From Paracoccaceae bacterium (GTDB lineage: Bacteria; Pseudomonadota; Alphaproteobacteria; Rhodobacterales; Rhodobacteraceae), in assembly GCA_902632125.1 (NCBI GenBank), contig CACPBQ010000004.1:37261-101260 (forward strand): a stretch of 64,000 nucleotides of DNA, given 5' to 3'. Made by a program: the position numbers and the translations under genes. The notes under the pieces are model-generated. The model saw only the letters and a list, made by a program, of their open reading frames with translations, ran no database searches and was not told the origin of the DNA. This document shows, piece by piece, positions 24,773 through 34,544 of the stretch (position 1 is the first letter of the stretch; every line of letters begins with the position of its first letter).

Positions 24773-26300
24773 GCGAAATTTGTCTTTTTCTTTTCTTTTT
24801 TTCAGATGCCTTCATCAGCATAAGTTCTCCAAGCTCTTCCCTCGTAACTTTTTCAGTACGAAAACTGTGTGACAACTCACTCTCAAACATTACTAAAACT
24901 CGATCTGATAAAGTAAGAATTTCATCTAAATCCGATGAAACCAGCAGAATAGCATGGCCATTTTCGCGCATAGATAAAAGTTCATAATGTATTTGATTAA
25001 TAGCTCCTAAATCAACACCCCAAGTTGGGTTCTCGGCAATAATCACATCCGACTCTAAAGATAGTTCACGCGCTATGATTAATTTCTGCTTATTTCCACC
25101 GGATAGACTGTTGGCCAAGGCTGAAGAACTGGATGCTTTCACATCAAACTTTTTTATTAGATCTTCAGTGAAATTCTTAATTTTTGTTTTCCTTAGAAAA
25201 GGACCCTTTGCAAAAGCTTTTGATGCTAGTAAAGATATAGAAGCATTTTCTGAGAGTTGCGCATCTAATGCCAAGCCTCTTTTTTGTCTGTCCTCAGGAA
25301 TATAGCAAAGTCCAGCATCCCGCCTGGTAGAAATATCTACCTCTGTTACATTCGTACCGCAAATTTCAATCAATCCAGATTTAGATGATCGTAAACCTAT
25401 TATAGCTTCGACCAGTTCCGCTTGGCCATTGCCCGCTACGCCTGCTATGCCGACTATCTCATTTGCCTTAACCTCTAAATTAAAAGCATTACCAATTTGT
25501 GGCATTCCAAGGACATCTAAATCAGATAGATGGAGTTTGACTGGTCCTGGTTTAATCTTCTTTCGCGAAATACTTTTAGTTTTACTTGCACCAACGATCT
25601 CGTCACTGATCTGCCCTCGAGAAGTGCTGTTAATTGGTAAAGAAGAAATAAGCTGGCCCGAGCGCATTACGCTCACATGATCAGCATTTGCCATTACTTC
25701 ATCTATTTTATGTGTAATCAATATTATTGATTTTCCAGCGTTCTTGAAATCCTGCAATGAATTAAAAAGATCTGCCCTCTCCGCAGGTGTCAATACTGCC
25801 GTAGGTTCATCGAGAATGATTAACGCGGCCGATCGATAGAGCGTTTTTAATATCTCAACCATCTGCCTTTGACCTACAGATAATTCGCCAACGGTCTGAT
25901 TTAGATTTATTGAGAAATTATAAGTTCGAAGTAGGTCGTAAAGCTTCTTTTTTGCAAACTGGAAGTCTAAAAACCCCAGGTATTTATTAGGCTCAGACCC
26001 TAAAATAATATTTTCTAAAACTGTCATGCTTTCGATCAGCATGAAATGCTGATGCACCATCCCAATACCAGCTTTAATGGCGTCGCTTGGTGTAGACCAA
26101 TTTTTGTTAATCTCATCTATAAAAATTTGGCCACTGTAATTTACATTTAAACCAAAAAGAACTGACATTAAGGTACTTTTGCCAGCACCATTTTCACCAA
26201 CTATAGCATGAATTTGGTTAGGGCTTATATCTAACGATACGTTGTCTAAAGCCCTAACCTCACCAAAATTTACAGAAATGTCATGCAGTTTCGCAAGCAT
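24759..26300 (-). CDS. Nucleoside-type ABC transporter ATP-binding protein (tandem ATPase)
   Basis: A 513-residue protein with two fused ABC ATPase domains. Domain 1 has Walker A GENGAGKST, signature LSVGQRQ and Walker B LIILDEPTAVL. Domain 2 has a degenerate Walker A (GVAGNGQAEL), signature LSGGNKQK and VIIAENPTWGVD. This asymmetric arrangement is usual for the carbohydrate/nucleoside uptake family. It energises the two adjacent permeases. Confidence 0.92.
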   Translation of the reverse strand: MLAKLHDISVNFGEVRALDNVSLDISPNQIHAIVGENGAGKSTLMSVLFGLNVNYSGQIFIDEINKNWSTPSDAIKAGIGMVHQHFMLIESMTVLENIILGSEPNKYLGFLDFQFAKKKLYDLLRTYNFSINLNQTVGELSVGQRQMVEILKTLYRSAALIILDEPTAVLTPAERADLFNSLQDFKNAGKSIILITHKIDEVMANADHVSVMRSGQLISSLPINSTSRGQISDEIVGASKTKSISRKKIKPGPVKLHLSDLDVLGMPQIGNAFNLEVKANEIVGIAGVAGNGQAELVEAIIGLRSSKSGLIEICGTNVTEVDISTRRDAGLCYIPEDRQKRGLALDAQLSENASISLLASKAFAKGPFLRKTKIKNFTEDLIKKFDVKASSSSALANSLSGGNKQKLIIARELSLESDVIIAENPTWGVDLGAINQIHYELLSMRENGHAILLVSSDLDEILTLSDRVLVMFESELSHSFRTEKVTREELGELMLMKASEKKKRKRQISHEAI

Positions 26301-26311
26301 TTCTGTTTACA

Positions 26312-27322
26312 TTATTGAGCAAACATTGGGTCAGGAAGTGTTAAGCTTCCATCAATAATAGTAGCAGCAACTTCGCGCACCTTGCTAACAACTTCCGGAT
26401 GATCGGCGATTAAGCACTTACTGTCAGCTAATTTATCTCCATTTAGCGCAATAATAGACATTCCGCCCTCTTTGAGACCAACAGCTGAAACACTAGACTT
26501 AGCGCCAGACATAATGGCATCTACCGAATTTAATAAAGCTGCATCGACACCTTTTAAGGTGTTATCAATAACATATCCCGGTGCATCAAGGCATCTATTT
26601 ACGTCAACAGAAAAGACACTGAAATTGTTCTCCTTGGCAGCTTCAAATACACCAAAATCACCACCCGCCGTTGCCGTAAAAATTATATCGGCACCTGCAG
26701 CATGCATTGCAAGAGCTTGTTCTTTAGCGCGTACTGGGTCACCAAACGGATTATCACCACCTACCCAACGAATTTCAACATTTACATTACTATTTACTGC
26801 TTTTGCACCATCTCGGTAGGCGTCTGTATATCTATGCAGAAATGGGATATCTAGGGCACCAACAACACCCACTTTATTATTTTTCGTCATCATGCCAGCG
26901 GCGACACCAGTTAGATAACTTGCTTCATACTCTCTAAAAACTGCACAATGCACGTTTGGAGGCAAATCACTAATACACTGATCAACAATTAAAAAGTTTA
27001 CATCTGGCGCAGTTGGAGCAAGCTCAGCTATGATGTCGTTAAATTCAAAGCCTAGCACAACTATTAGTGATGCGCCCTCATTGAGCGCAGCTTCAACATT
27101 TTCCCGCCTCGCCACGGCTGAGGTACTTTCATAAGTCTGAACATCAGCATTATACTTTGCAGCTGCAGCCTCAATGCCAATTTTACCCATTTCTAGAAAA
27201 GCATTTACTCCGATTGGATCCGGTGAAACGTATACAAAAAATTCATCCGATGCCTTGGCGTGTGTTGCACAAGCCATAGCTCCAGCAAGCAATAAACTTG
27301 AAAGCTTCTTCTTAAAATTCAT
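26312..27322 (-). CDS. BMP-family (BmpA-like) nucleoside-binding protein
   Basis: A 336-residue periplasmic binding protein with an N-terminal signal peptide (about 24 residues, ending THAKA). The fold is that of BMP/PnrA basic membrane proteins, with segments such as ALNEGASLIVVLGFEFND and KVGVVGALDIPFLHRYTDAYRDGAKAVN. This family binds purine nucleosides or related compounds. It has a good Shine-Dalgarno (AAAGGAAA) and is the first gene of the transporter set. The spacer upstream holds a palindrome (27413-27425). A lipobox is not convincing, so it is probably soluble. Confidence 0.88.
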   Translation of the reverse strand: MNFKKKLSSLLLAGAMACATHAKASDEFFVYVSPDPIGVNAFLEMGKIGIEAAAAKYNADVQTYESTSAVARRENVEAALNEGASLIVVLGFEFNDIIAELAPTAPDVNFLIVDQCISDLPPNVHCAVFREYEASYLTGVAAGMMTKNNKVGVVGALDIPFLHRYTDAYRDGAKAVNSNVNVEIRWVGGDNPFGDPVRAKEQALAMHAAGADIIFTATAGGDFGVFEAAKENNFSVFSVDVNRCLDAPGYVIDNTLKGVDAALLNSVDAIMSGAKSSVSAVGLKEGGMSIIALNGDKLADSKCLIADHPEVVSKVREVAATIIDGSLTLPDPMFAQ

Positions 27323-27412
27323 TAAAGTTTTCCTTTCTATAATCGTCCTTTAGTTTCGGTTTTGATTCTCATCTCTTGTAGAATATGCCACTCTAAATCC
27401 AGTTTCGTTATA

Positions 27413-27425
27413 ACTATCCGATAGT
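27413..27425. promoter_or_regulatory. Palindrome between the aldolase fusion gene and the BMP gene
   Basis: ACTATC-C-GATAGT (27413-27425), extended by TATA on both sides, lies 19 bp beyond the aldolase stop and about 90 bp upstream of the BMP start in the 121 bp spacer. No T-run follows on the minus strand, so it looks more like a protein-binding site for a second promoter than a terminator. Confidence 0.4.
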
Positions 27426-27443
27426 ATAGAGATTTTTTTCTGA

Positions 27444-29477
27444 TTAACGCAAAGAAGCTTCAATATTACCACCATCTACCGTCATTACATGTCCAGTTGT
27501 TCTCTCGGCTTGTGCGAGTGAGACAAAAGCTTCTGCTACATGACTTGCTTTGACTTCTGCATTGAGTAAGTTACCAGCCATATAGCTATCTTCAGAAACA
27601 CCTCGAGCATTTGCACGTTCAGCAATAAAGTTATCTGTAAGCAAACCTGACCTTATCCTATCCGCATTAACCCCATTGACGCGAATTCCGTCGCCCCCTA
27701 ACTCCAACGCAAGCTGTCGCATCATAAAAAAAGTTGTTGCCTTTGGCATCCCGTATGCACCAAAATTTTTACCAGGATTTACAGCTTGTTTCGATATATT
27801 AAACAATATCTGGCCACCTCTGGATTGCGATTTCATCAGGTTTGCTGCTTCTTTTGCAAACTCGTAATGAGAAAAGAAGTTCAACTCAAAAGCTTTCCTG
27901 ACAGAAGAGCTAGTCATATCTATCATTGAGCCCGACTGCGCTGATCCTGCATTAGAGACTAATATGTCAAGACCTCCGTACGCCTCTATAACAGATGTAA
28001 TTGCCTCTTTTGCTGCCTTTGGATCTGTTACATCCAGCGCTTTTCCAAAATGGCCTTTGCCCAATTTTTCTATAGCAGCGCTCAAATTTTCTTGGTTTAG
28101 ATCAATCAAAAAACATTGTGCGCCTAATGACGCAAATGCATTTGCCGTTTCAAACCCAATTGTCCCCGATCCTCCAGTTACCATTACCACTTTTCCCTGA
28201 AACGCCGGCGCTTTCCCTTTGCCAAGTTTAGCTTGTTCTAATGACCAATATTCACAATCAAATAAATCTTTTTCGGAGATTGGATAAAACCCACCCGCAT
28301 CTTCACCAACTGACCTCACACGAGCATTCTGAACAACAAGATCACCCGCTATACTGGCTGCTTTAAAATTTGAGCCGAGGCCTAAAAGACCCACACCTTC
28401 CATCCATATTGTTTTAGGATCGGGTGGAAGAATAGTTTTAGGTTGGGCCGCTTTGGCAGCCTGGCGCTCAAACATTGCCTTATACTCGTTTTCATAGTCC
28501 TTAAGCGCATCTTTAATCGCAGAACGTCCCTGCTCCCATGTTGACTTTCGCAAAACTAGTGGGCGACCCTTAATCCTTATAACATGATCTGGTGATGCAG
28601 TTCCTCGCTCAGATAAACTGTCCAGATCAGCTCTCTTTAGAAACTCCATTTCTTCTGGACCATTTCTTACATCTATAATTGGCATAGCAGCATTAGGCCC
28701 AATCATTTCAGCTATCAGACCTCTTATAACTGGTAAGACTGTATGAGATGTATAGCTGGCTTTGACATTGAGAGCAGTCGGCTTTTTCAAATTAAAATAA
28801 TCTGCAACAGTTTGTGTATGTGATATTATTTGATTGTAGCTTTCTTCAGCTGTCTCACCAAAAGCAAAATGTCCATGACCCAGTAGCATTAAACCTTCAA
28901 CGCTGGGATCTTGATCATAAACTTCAGCCGCTTTTTTAGCTAAAGCGAAGCCAGGCATGATATAAGGAACTACTCCCAACCTTGAGCCAAAAATTTCTCT
29001 ACACACTTCTTCGGCGTTTGGAAGGTTTGCAAGAATTAAAAATGGTGTGGCATGGGTATGATCGACAAATTTGTGCGGAAGAAAAGCATGTAATAACGTT
29101 TCGACCGAAGGATTTGGTGCTGAACTGTCAAGCAAATTAGCCCTTTGAACGTTGACCATATCTTCATCAGATAGCTTGTCTAGATTTCGTAACTCTCTCA
29201 ACGGTTCTAACCAAAGGCCAGGTAGCCCAGGCGCTTGTATCGTATCTAAGTCCCAGCCTGATCCTTTAACATGTATTACTTGTTTAGTATTTCCAAAAAG
29301 ATCTTTTCGTTCAACTTTAACAGAGGTGTTACCACCACCATGCATAACAAGATCAGGATTTTGTCCAATTATTCTTGATGTATAAACTCGAAGCGCGAGC
29401 TCTTGATCAGCAACATCTTTGCCTACTTGTTCGACATAAGATTTAGCTTCACTAGGTGCATAATTATTTTTGATCAT
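27444..29477 (-). CDS. Class II aldolase / short-chain dehydrogenase fusion
   Basis: A 677-residue bifunctional enzyme of the type annotated as rhamnulose-1-phosphate aldolase/lactaldehyde dehydrogenase. The N-terminal class II aldolase (about 1-340) has the zinc ligands His140 and His142 (DHTHATP), a third His in LLGHGHFAFG (about 201-203) and candidate catalytic Glu126 (NPSVETLLH). The C-terminal SDR (about 428-677) has TGGSGTIG (434-441), SNAG (508-511) and Tyr575/Lys579 (YGMPK). It follows mtnA by 4 bp, and no rhamnose isomerase or kinase is present. I therefore infer that it cleaves the 5-methylthio- or 5-deoxyribulose-1-phosphate made by MtnA to dihydroxyacetone phosphate and an aldehyde that the SDR half then converts. 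L-rhamnulose-1-phosphate remains an alternative substrate. Confidence 0.88.
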   Translation of the reverse strand: MIKNNYAPSEAKSYVEQVGKDVADQELALRVYTSRIIGQNPDLVMHGGGNTSVKVERKDLFGNTKQVIHVKGSGWDLDTIQAPGLPGLWLEPLRELRNLDKLSDEDMVNVQRANLLDSSAPNPSVETLLHAFLPHKFVDHTHATPFLILANLPNAEEVCREIFGSRLGVVPYIMPGFALAKKAAEVYDQDPSVEGLMLLGHGHFAFGETAEESYNQIISHTQTVADYFNLKKPTALNVKASYTSHTVLPVIRGLIAEMIGPNAAMPIIDVRNGPEEMEFLKRADLDSLSERGTASPDHVIRIKGRPLVLRKSTWEQGRSAIKDALKDYENEYKAMFERQAAKAAQPKTILPPDPKTIWMEGVGLLGLGSNFKAASIAGDLVVQNARVRSVGEDAGGFYPISEKDLFDCEYWSLEQAKLGKGKAPAFQGKVVMVTGGSGTIGFETANAFASLGAQCFLIDLNQENLSAAIEKLGKGHFGKALDVTDPKAAKEAITSVIEAYGGLDILVSNAGSAQSGSMIDMTSSSVRKAFELNFFSHYEFAKEAANLMKSQSRGGQILFNISKQAVNPGKNFGAYGMPKATTFFMMRQLALELGGDGIRVNGVNADRIRSGLLTDNFIAERANARGVSEDSYMAGNLLNAEVKASHVAEAFVSLAQAERTTGHVMTVDGGNIEASLR

Positions 29478-29481
29478 TTTT

Positions 29482-30579
29482 TCAAAGTCCTACTAAATCC
29501 GGGAACATTTTTGCTAAAGCTTTTTCAGAAGCGTCAGAAACACCACGCTCCGTTATTAATCCTGTAACCAGTCTGTTTGGGGTAACGTCAAAAGCTGGAT
29601 TCCCTCCAGAAACACCCTCTGAAGTAACCCGTATTTCTTCAATACTATTTTTTTCGTGGTGTCCAAAAATATGGGTTACCTCCCGGGCAGCTCGCTCTTC
29701 AATTGGGATTTCTGCTACACCATCACTTATTGTCCAATCTATTGTGGGCGAAGGCAGAGCTACATAAAATGGAACATTATTATCATGAGCTGCCAGTGCC
29801 TTGAGATACGTGCCAATTTTGTTACAAACATCACCTTTGGCAGTGGTTCGATCAGTGCCCACAATAACCATATCAACCAGGCCCTTTTGCATAAGGTGCC
29901 CGCCAGCGTTATCTGTGATATAAGTATTACTAATGCCATGGCTCTCCAGCTCCCAGGCAGTCATCGCTCCTTGATTTCTTGGCCTTGTTTCATCAACCCA
30001 AACATGAATAGGAATACCTGCCTCATGAGCATGATACATTGGTGAAGTAGCTGTGCCCCAGTCTACTGTTGCCGGCCATCCAGCATTGCAATGTGTTAAC
30101 ATCCTAACAGGTTCTCCTGCCGGTTTATTAGATGCTATTTTTTTAACAATCTCTAATCCGTGCTCACCTATTTTTTTGTTAATACCTACATCTTCTTCTG
30201 CAACCAGATGGGCAAGTTCCAATGCCTTTGAAGCACGATCTTCCTGAGACACTTGACCCAGTGCCCTTAGAAGTCGATCCAGAGCCCACTTTAGGTTGAT
30301 TGCTGTTGGACGAGTCTCTATCAAAGTATCATATGTGTTTTGCAAACCAGAGTCTGAAGCGTCACTACTTAAAGATATTGCTACACCATAGGCAGCAGTA
30401 GCACCTATAAGAGGTGCGCCCCTTACCCACATATCACGAATTGCTACAGCAAATTCATCTAAATTTGTCAGAGCGACTATCCTAAAATCATGAGGTAGCC
30501 ATCTTTGATCTATAATTTTTACCTGACAATCCTTATGATCATACCAGATTGATCGATAGTGAGTTCCTTGAACCTTCAT
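29482..30579 (-). CDS. mtnA: 5-methylthioribose-1-phosphate isomerase
   Basis: A 365-residue member of the eIF2B-alpha-like isomerases that converts 5-methylthioribose-1-phosphate to 5-methylthioribulose-1-phosphate. The catalytic Cys164 lies in THCNAGW and the catalytic Asp243 in [12 protein letters not shown], followed by NKIGTY and [12 protein letters not shown]. The N-terminal [12 protein letters not shown] motif is also typical. It overlaps mtnK by 4 bp, so the two are coupled. mtnB, mtnC, mtnD and mtnE of the usual methionine salvage route are absent here, and the next gene is the aldolase fusion. Paralogous isomerases also accept 5-deoxyribose-1-phosphate. Confidence 0.93.
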   Translation of the reverse strand: MKVQGTHYRSIWYDHKDCQVKIIDQRWLPHDFRIVALTNLDEFAVAIRDMWVRGAPLIGATAAYGVAISLSSDASDSGLQNTYDTLIETRPTAINLKWALDRLLRALGQVSQEDRASKALELAHLVAEEDVGINKKIGEHGLEIVKKIASNKPAGEPVRMLTHCNAGWPATVDWGTATSPMYHAHEAGIPIHVWVDETRPRNQGAMTAWELESHGISNTYITDNAGGHLMQKGLVDMVIVGTDRTTAKGDVCNKIGTYLKALAAHDNNVPFYVALPSPTIDWTISDGVAEIPIEERAAREVTHIFGHHEKNSIEEIRVTSEGVSGGNPAFDVTPNRLVTGLITERGVSDASEKALAKMFPDLVGL

Positions 30580-31835
30580 AGGTAATTCTCCGAATTGAAC
30601 TTTTTTGCCAAGCTAGTAAGCGCACTAGCATTTTTTATCGAATTATTGTTTAGGATTAATTCGCGTCCCATCATCAAGTTTCTAGCTTCGAGCTGGGACC
30701 TTTTCTTAGTATCACTGATCTCCTCAAAATCCGCATTGTGTGCAAGTGACAAGACACGCCTATGCATTTCAATACCACATACAGCAACAGCATCTTGCCA
30801 TATGTGTTCAAGCATCTCATTAAGCGCAAAGTCTGAGCTATCTCCCTGATCTTCAAACATTGTTCTTGGGAACAAAATACCTGTCCTTTCAGAATTCCAT
30901 AATTTTTTAAACTCCTGCTGAAATGTATCAAAAGTCTCTTCGATAACTTTCAAAATCCAATTTTGATATTCTAACAGTTTTTCACTATCGCGATGCCCTG
31001 GTTGACTAAAATAAGCCATTAGGTAATTGGAAATTAGCATTCCAATATCAAAGCCCATTGGACCGTAGAAGCCAAATTCGGGATCTATAACTTTTGTTTC
31101 ACTATCTGTGCACATCACTGAACCAGAGTGTAAATCACCATGACACAAGGTTTCTGTATTTGATGTGAATTTCATGAGCATTTTTTGAGCTTCAATTTTC
31201 ATTTTAATATCTGATCTTAGTATTTTAACAATGGGATCTAGTCCCTCTGTGTGATGGTTCATTTCTGCTTCAAAATAAGGCTCCGTAAAAACGAGGCTTT
31301 CGGTGATTGCCATTAGCGCGAGGTTACCCTGAAACATTGCTGTATCACTTTTTTTATCGGCTGTTTGTAGCGATAAATCAGAACCTCTAAATGCATTGCG
31401 CGCACAAAATTCTCCAAGCCTTTGCGCTAATCCGTTTATATATTCCCCAGCAATTAATTTTTTTCTTAAAATGATATGCGGCAAGAGCATTTCCATAGCG
31501 ATGATGGCTTGTTCCTTATCAAAATAGTGTATTGCCGGCACGCTTCCTGGATCACGCTTGGCTTGTCTTACTAAAACTTCATGCTCAAAAAACGAGCGGC
31601 TTAAGGGTAATGGCCAGCTATCGCCTACTAACCTCACATAAGGAAGGGCCTGCTTTATAATTATATTTCCTGCGTCACTTGAAACCGTATAGACAAGATT
31701 TAAGTTCCCATCACCCACTTCGTCAATGTTCCATTTACTTGTGTCGTCACCTACTATTTTACAGATAGCATCAACTGACCCTAATCTATTGGCAAGCGTT
31801 TCGATTGTAAGCGGCTCGTACTTTTCCGAAGACAT
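30576..31835 (-). CDS. mtnK: 5-methylthioribose kinase
   Basis: A 419-residue kinase of the choline/APH-like fold that phosphorylates methylthioribose at C1. Family landmarks are NLNLVYTV near residue 45, the catalytic loop [11 protein letters not shown], the metal-binding [17 protein letters not shown] and the usual C-terminal helices. A strong Shine-Dalgarno (GGGAGGAG) precedes the ATG by seven bases. It is the first gene of the minus-strand salvage block and is divergent from a ribose-type ABC operon across a 128 bp spacer with two palindromes. It allows free methylthioribose or deoxyribose to enter the same route as the phosphorylase product. Confidence 0.92.
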   Translation of the reverse strand: MSSEKYEPLTIETLANRLGSVDAICKIVGDDTSKWNIDEVGDGNLNLVYTVSSDAGNIIIKQALPYVRLVGDSWPLPLSRSFFEHEVLVRQAKRDPGSVPAIHYFDKEQAIIAMEMLLPHIILRKKLIAGEYINGLAQRLGEFCARNAFRGSDLSLQTADKKSDTAMFQGNLALMAITESLVFTEPYFEAEMNHHTEGLDPIVKILRSDIKMKIEAQKMLMKFTSNTETLCHGDLHSGSVMCTDSETKVIDPEFGFYGPMGFDIGMLISNYLMAYFSQPGHRDSEKLLEYQNWILKVIEETFDTFQQEFKKLWNSERTGILFPRTMFEDQGDSSDFALNEMLEHIWQDAVAVCGIEMHRRVLSLAHNADFEEISDTKKRSQLEARNLMMGRELILNNNSIKNASALTSLAKKFNSENYL

Positions 31836-31897
31836 ACAATCGCTCCTCCCTATTTAAATTTTTAATTAAAATTGAACATAAACAAGCAAGTGCATGA

Positions 31898-31928
31898 ATT
31901 GACTTTTGTCAATAGTGTTGACAGTCAA
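31898..31928. promoter_or_regulatory. Twin palindromic operators in the mtnK / ABC divergent promoter
   Basis: Two related palindromes lie five bases apart (four-base spacer): ATTGAC-TTTT-GTCAAT (31898-31913) and TTGAC-A-GTCAA (31918-31928). Each is perfect and shares the half-site TTGAC. The second includes TTGACA (31918-31923), a -35-like hexamer for the + strand, and the first contains TTGACA on the minus strand. This is the expected layout for one repressor controlling both directions. No regulator gene lies in the island. Confidence 0.6.
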
Positions 31929-31963
31929 AGAGCTTAGGTTAAGCTTTTCCTTGGGAGAGGAAA

Positions 31964-33487
31964 ATGTTGAAAACTGCTTGCCAAATTTCCGGTATCGTAA
32001 AGTCATTTGGGCCTAACAAAGTCCTTCAGGAAATCAATTTAGAATTGCCTGCCGGTATGATTACTGTACTCATGGGTGCAAATGGTGCAGGAAAATCAAC
32101 TTTAGTAAAAATACTATGTGGTGTGCATCAAGCAGATGCTGGATCGGTTTATCTTTTGGGTGAAAAGTTCGAGCCAGTTTCACCTGCTGATGCGTTTAAA
32201 TCTGGAGTAGTAACTGTTCATCAGTCAATAAACAATGGTGTTATTCCTGATTTAGACGTAGTTTCAAACCTTATGATTGATAAACTTGCAGAACAAAATT
32301 CTGGGTTTTTTATCAATTCAGAAAAGCTAAAAAAAGAAGCTAATAAAATTGCGTCAGCCATGGATATAAACTTGGATACAGCAACTTTGGTTAGGGATTT
32401 GGGACCAGCTGATAAACAGATGATTGCTATAGCTCGCGCGATGGCCCATGCTCCCAAATTACTTATCCTGGACGAACCAACTTCCTCTCTTTCTGAAAAT
32501 GAAGCCAAAAGACTTTTTACACTTTTACAAAAACTGAAAGAGCGAGGCGTTGCTATTTTATATATTTCTCATCGAATGTCAGATATAAATAGTGTTGCCG
32601 ACCGCATTGTAGCCATGAGAGATGGTACAATATCAGGACTATTCGAAGAAAAGCCCTTAAATTATGAGGGGGCTGTGACGGCAATGCTCGGCCAGAAGCT
32701 GTCGCAAAATGAGATTAAAATAAACGAGCGAAAACGAGAAATATTAAATTTAAAAGGGGTAAGATTAGCTACTGACAGCCAACCCTTTGACTTATCTTTT
32801 TATGAAAATGAAATCGTTTCAATCACCGGCCTTATCGGTAGCGGGAAAACTACTTTGGCATCGCAAATATTTGGAATAAATCCAAATTCAAAAGTTAAAA
32901 TGACTCTAAATGGGGATCCATACAGTCCCCAAAGCCCAAAAGAAGCCATCGCAGCAGGCGTTTATATGTGTCCTAAAGATAGGGCGTCAAATGCTGTTGT
33001 TTCAGAATTTGATATATCTAACAATTTAGCGTTACCATTTCTTAAAAAACACAGCAGATTTTCATTCCTTCGTGCCAAAAGCCTTTCTCAAAATGCTAAA
33101 AATTCTATCAGTGAACTTGGAATAGTGTGCCAATCTGAGGTTGACTCAGTTACGACATTGTCCGGAGGCAACCAGCAGAAAGTTATGGTTGGAAGGTGGT
33201 TGTCTGAGGACTCTTCGGTGCTCCTTTTAGACGAACCCTTTCAAGGAGTAGATATAAAAGCTAGGCGAGATATTGGTATTCAAATACGATCAACCTCTAG
33301 CCAAAGAGCAACACTGATATTTGTCGCTGAACTGGATGAAGCGCTAGAAATAGCAGATAGGGTTATTGTATTGCACGAAGGAAATCTTGTTGGTGAATAT
33401 CAAAATAAACGTGAAAATATACCAGAAATTGTATCGAATTTTAGTGGTAGCGGTTATAAGCAAGATAGTTCAAATTACGGAACTTAA
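31964..33487 (+). CDS. Ribose-type ABC transporter ATP-binding protein
   Basis: A 507-residue tandem ABC ATPase of the RbsA/sugar class. Domain 1 has GANGAGKSTL, signature-like LGPADKQM and ILDEPTSSL; domain 2 has GLIGSGKTTL, LSGGNQQK and LLLDEPFQGVD. The signature of domain 1 is degenerate (no SGG). The second Walker A is intact, which is unusual for the class. A strong Shine-Dalgarno (GGGAGAGG) sits three bases before the ATG region. It heads a three-gene importer divergent from mtnK, which suggests methylthioribose, 5-deoxyribose or a related pentose as cargo. Confidence 0.9.
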   Translation: MLKTACQISGIVKSFGPNKVLQEINLELPAGMITVLMGANGAGKSTLVKILCGVHQADAGSVYLLGEKFEPVSPADAFKSGVVTVHQSINNGVIPDLDVVSNLMIDKLAEQNSGFFINSEKLKKEANKIASAMDINLDTATLVRDLGPADKQMIAIARAMAHAPKLLILDEPTSSLSENEAKRLFTLLQKLKERGVAILYISHRMSDINSVADRIVAMRDGTISGLFEEKPLNYEGAVTAMLGQKLSQNEIKINERKREILNLKGVRLATDSQPFDLSFYENEIVSITGLIGSGKTTLASQIFGINPNSKVKMTLNGDPYSPQSPKEAIAAGVYMCPKDRASNAVVSEFDISNNLALPFLKKHSRFSFLRAKSLSQNAKNSISELGIVCQSEVDSVTTLSGGNQQKVMVGRWLSEDSSVLLLDEPFQGVDIKARRDIGIQIRSTSSQRATLIFVAELDEALEIADRVIVLHEGNLVGEYQNKRENIPEIVSNFSGSGYKQDSSNYGT

Positions 33488-33489
33488 AT

Positions 33490-34512
33490 ATGACTAATGA
33501 TCAAAAAATAAACTCGAGACGTTTTGCTATAAAATACGGCTTTCTTATCTTACTTGTAGCATTGGTAATTTTCTTTTCAATAGCCGCAGAAGGTTTTGCT
33601 GGACCTCGGTCTGCTGTATTTATTTTTCAATCTGTTTCGATCACAGGTATTTTAGCTCTTGGGGTTACAGCCACGTTGGTAGTAGATGGTTTTGATCTTT
33701 CTATAGGCTCCGTCGCGACTTCAGCTCTAATGTTATCTGCATATGTAATGGTCGTCTTAGAGATGTCTGCTTTCTCTGCAATTGTTGCATGCTTGTTCAT
33801 GGGTGCGGCTGTTGGATTTATAAATGGTTTACTAATAGTAAAAGCCAGAGTACCGGACCTGCTAGCAACACTTGGAATGATGTTTCTTTTAATTGGACTT
33901 CAGCGTATTCCAACAGAAGGTCGCTCAATTTCCACTGGAATGAAATTACCAGATGGATCAACCGCTGAGGGAGTTTACTCTCAAGCTTTTTTATGGCTTG
34001 GCAGACACAGACTAGACTTTTTTTTGGAAAAACTAATCCCCGTCCCAGTGATTATTTTTATTCTTGTAGGCATACTAATATGGGTTTTTCTCGAGTTAAC
34101 TCGGCATGGAAGATTAATGTATGCTATTGGCTCAAATGAAACGGCTACAGCGCTAGCGGGCGCTAACGTGAATAAATATAAGATTTTAGCATACGTTATA
34201 TCAGGAGTAATGGCATCAATTGGTGGTATTTTGCTTTCTGCACGTCTGGGCAGAGGGGATATCGCATCAGGAAACAATCTTTTATTGGATTCGGTAGCTG
34301 CAGCATTAATTGGATTTGCAGTTCTTGGCGCGGCTAAACCTAATGCATTTGGTACAGCAATAGGAGCTCTTTTTGTGGGTATTCTTTTACAGGGTCTCAC
34401 TATGATGAATGCGCCCTATTATACGCAGGATTTTGTAAAAGGCGCTGTCTTAGTGATTGCGTTGATTTTTACATTTGCCCTTTCTTTTAGTGGGCGCAAA
34501 AGTGGTCACTAA
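33490..34512 (+). CDS. Ribose-type ABC transporter permease
   Basis: A 340-residue permease of the RbsC type with about eight to ten membrane helices and family motifs GFDLSIGSVATSAL and ALAGANVNKYKILAYVISG. It starts three bases after the ATPase stop. It forms the channel for the adjacent sugar-binding protein. Confidence 0.9.
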   Translation: MTNDQKINSRRFAIKYGFLILLVALVIFFSIAAEGFAGPRSAVFIFQSVSITGILALGVTATLVVDGFDLSIGSVATSALMLSAYVMVVLEMSAFSAIVACLFMGAAVGFINGLLIVKARVPDLLATLGMMFLLIGLQRIPTEGRSISTGMKLPDGSTAEGVYSQAFLWLGRHRLDFFLEKLIPVPVIIFILVGILIWVFLELTRHGRLMYAIGSNETATALAGANVNKYKILAYVISGVMASIGGILLSARLGRGDIASGNNLLLDSVAAALIGFAVLGAAKPNAFGTAIGALFVGILLQGLTMMNAPYYTQDFVKGAVLVIALIFTFALSFSGRKSGH

Positions 34513-34544
34513 AATGTGACTTAAACAAACTAGGGAGAATAACT

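Noticed and set aside
27444..31835. Ordinary methionine salvage cluster
   Set aside because: mtnA and mtnK are present, but mtnB, mtnC, mtnD and mtnE are absent and an aldolase fusion takes their place.
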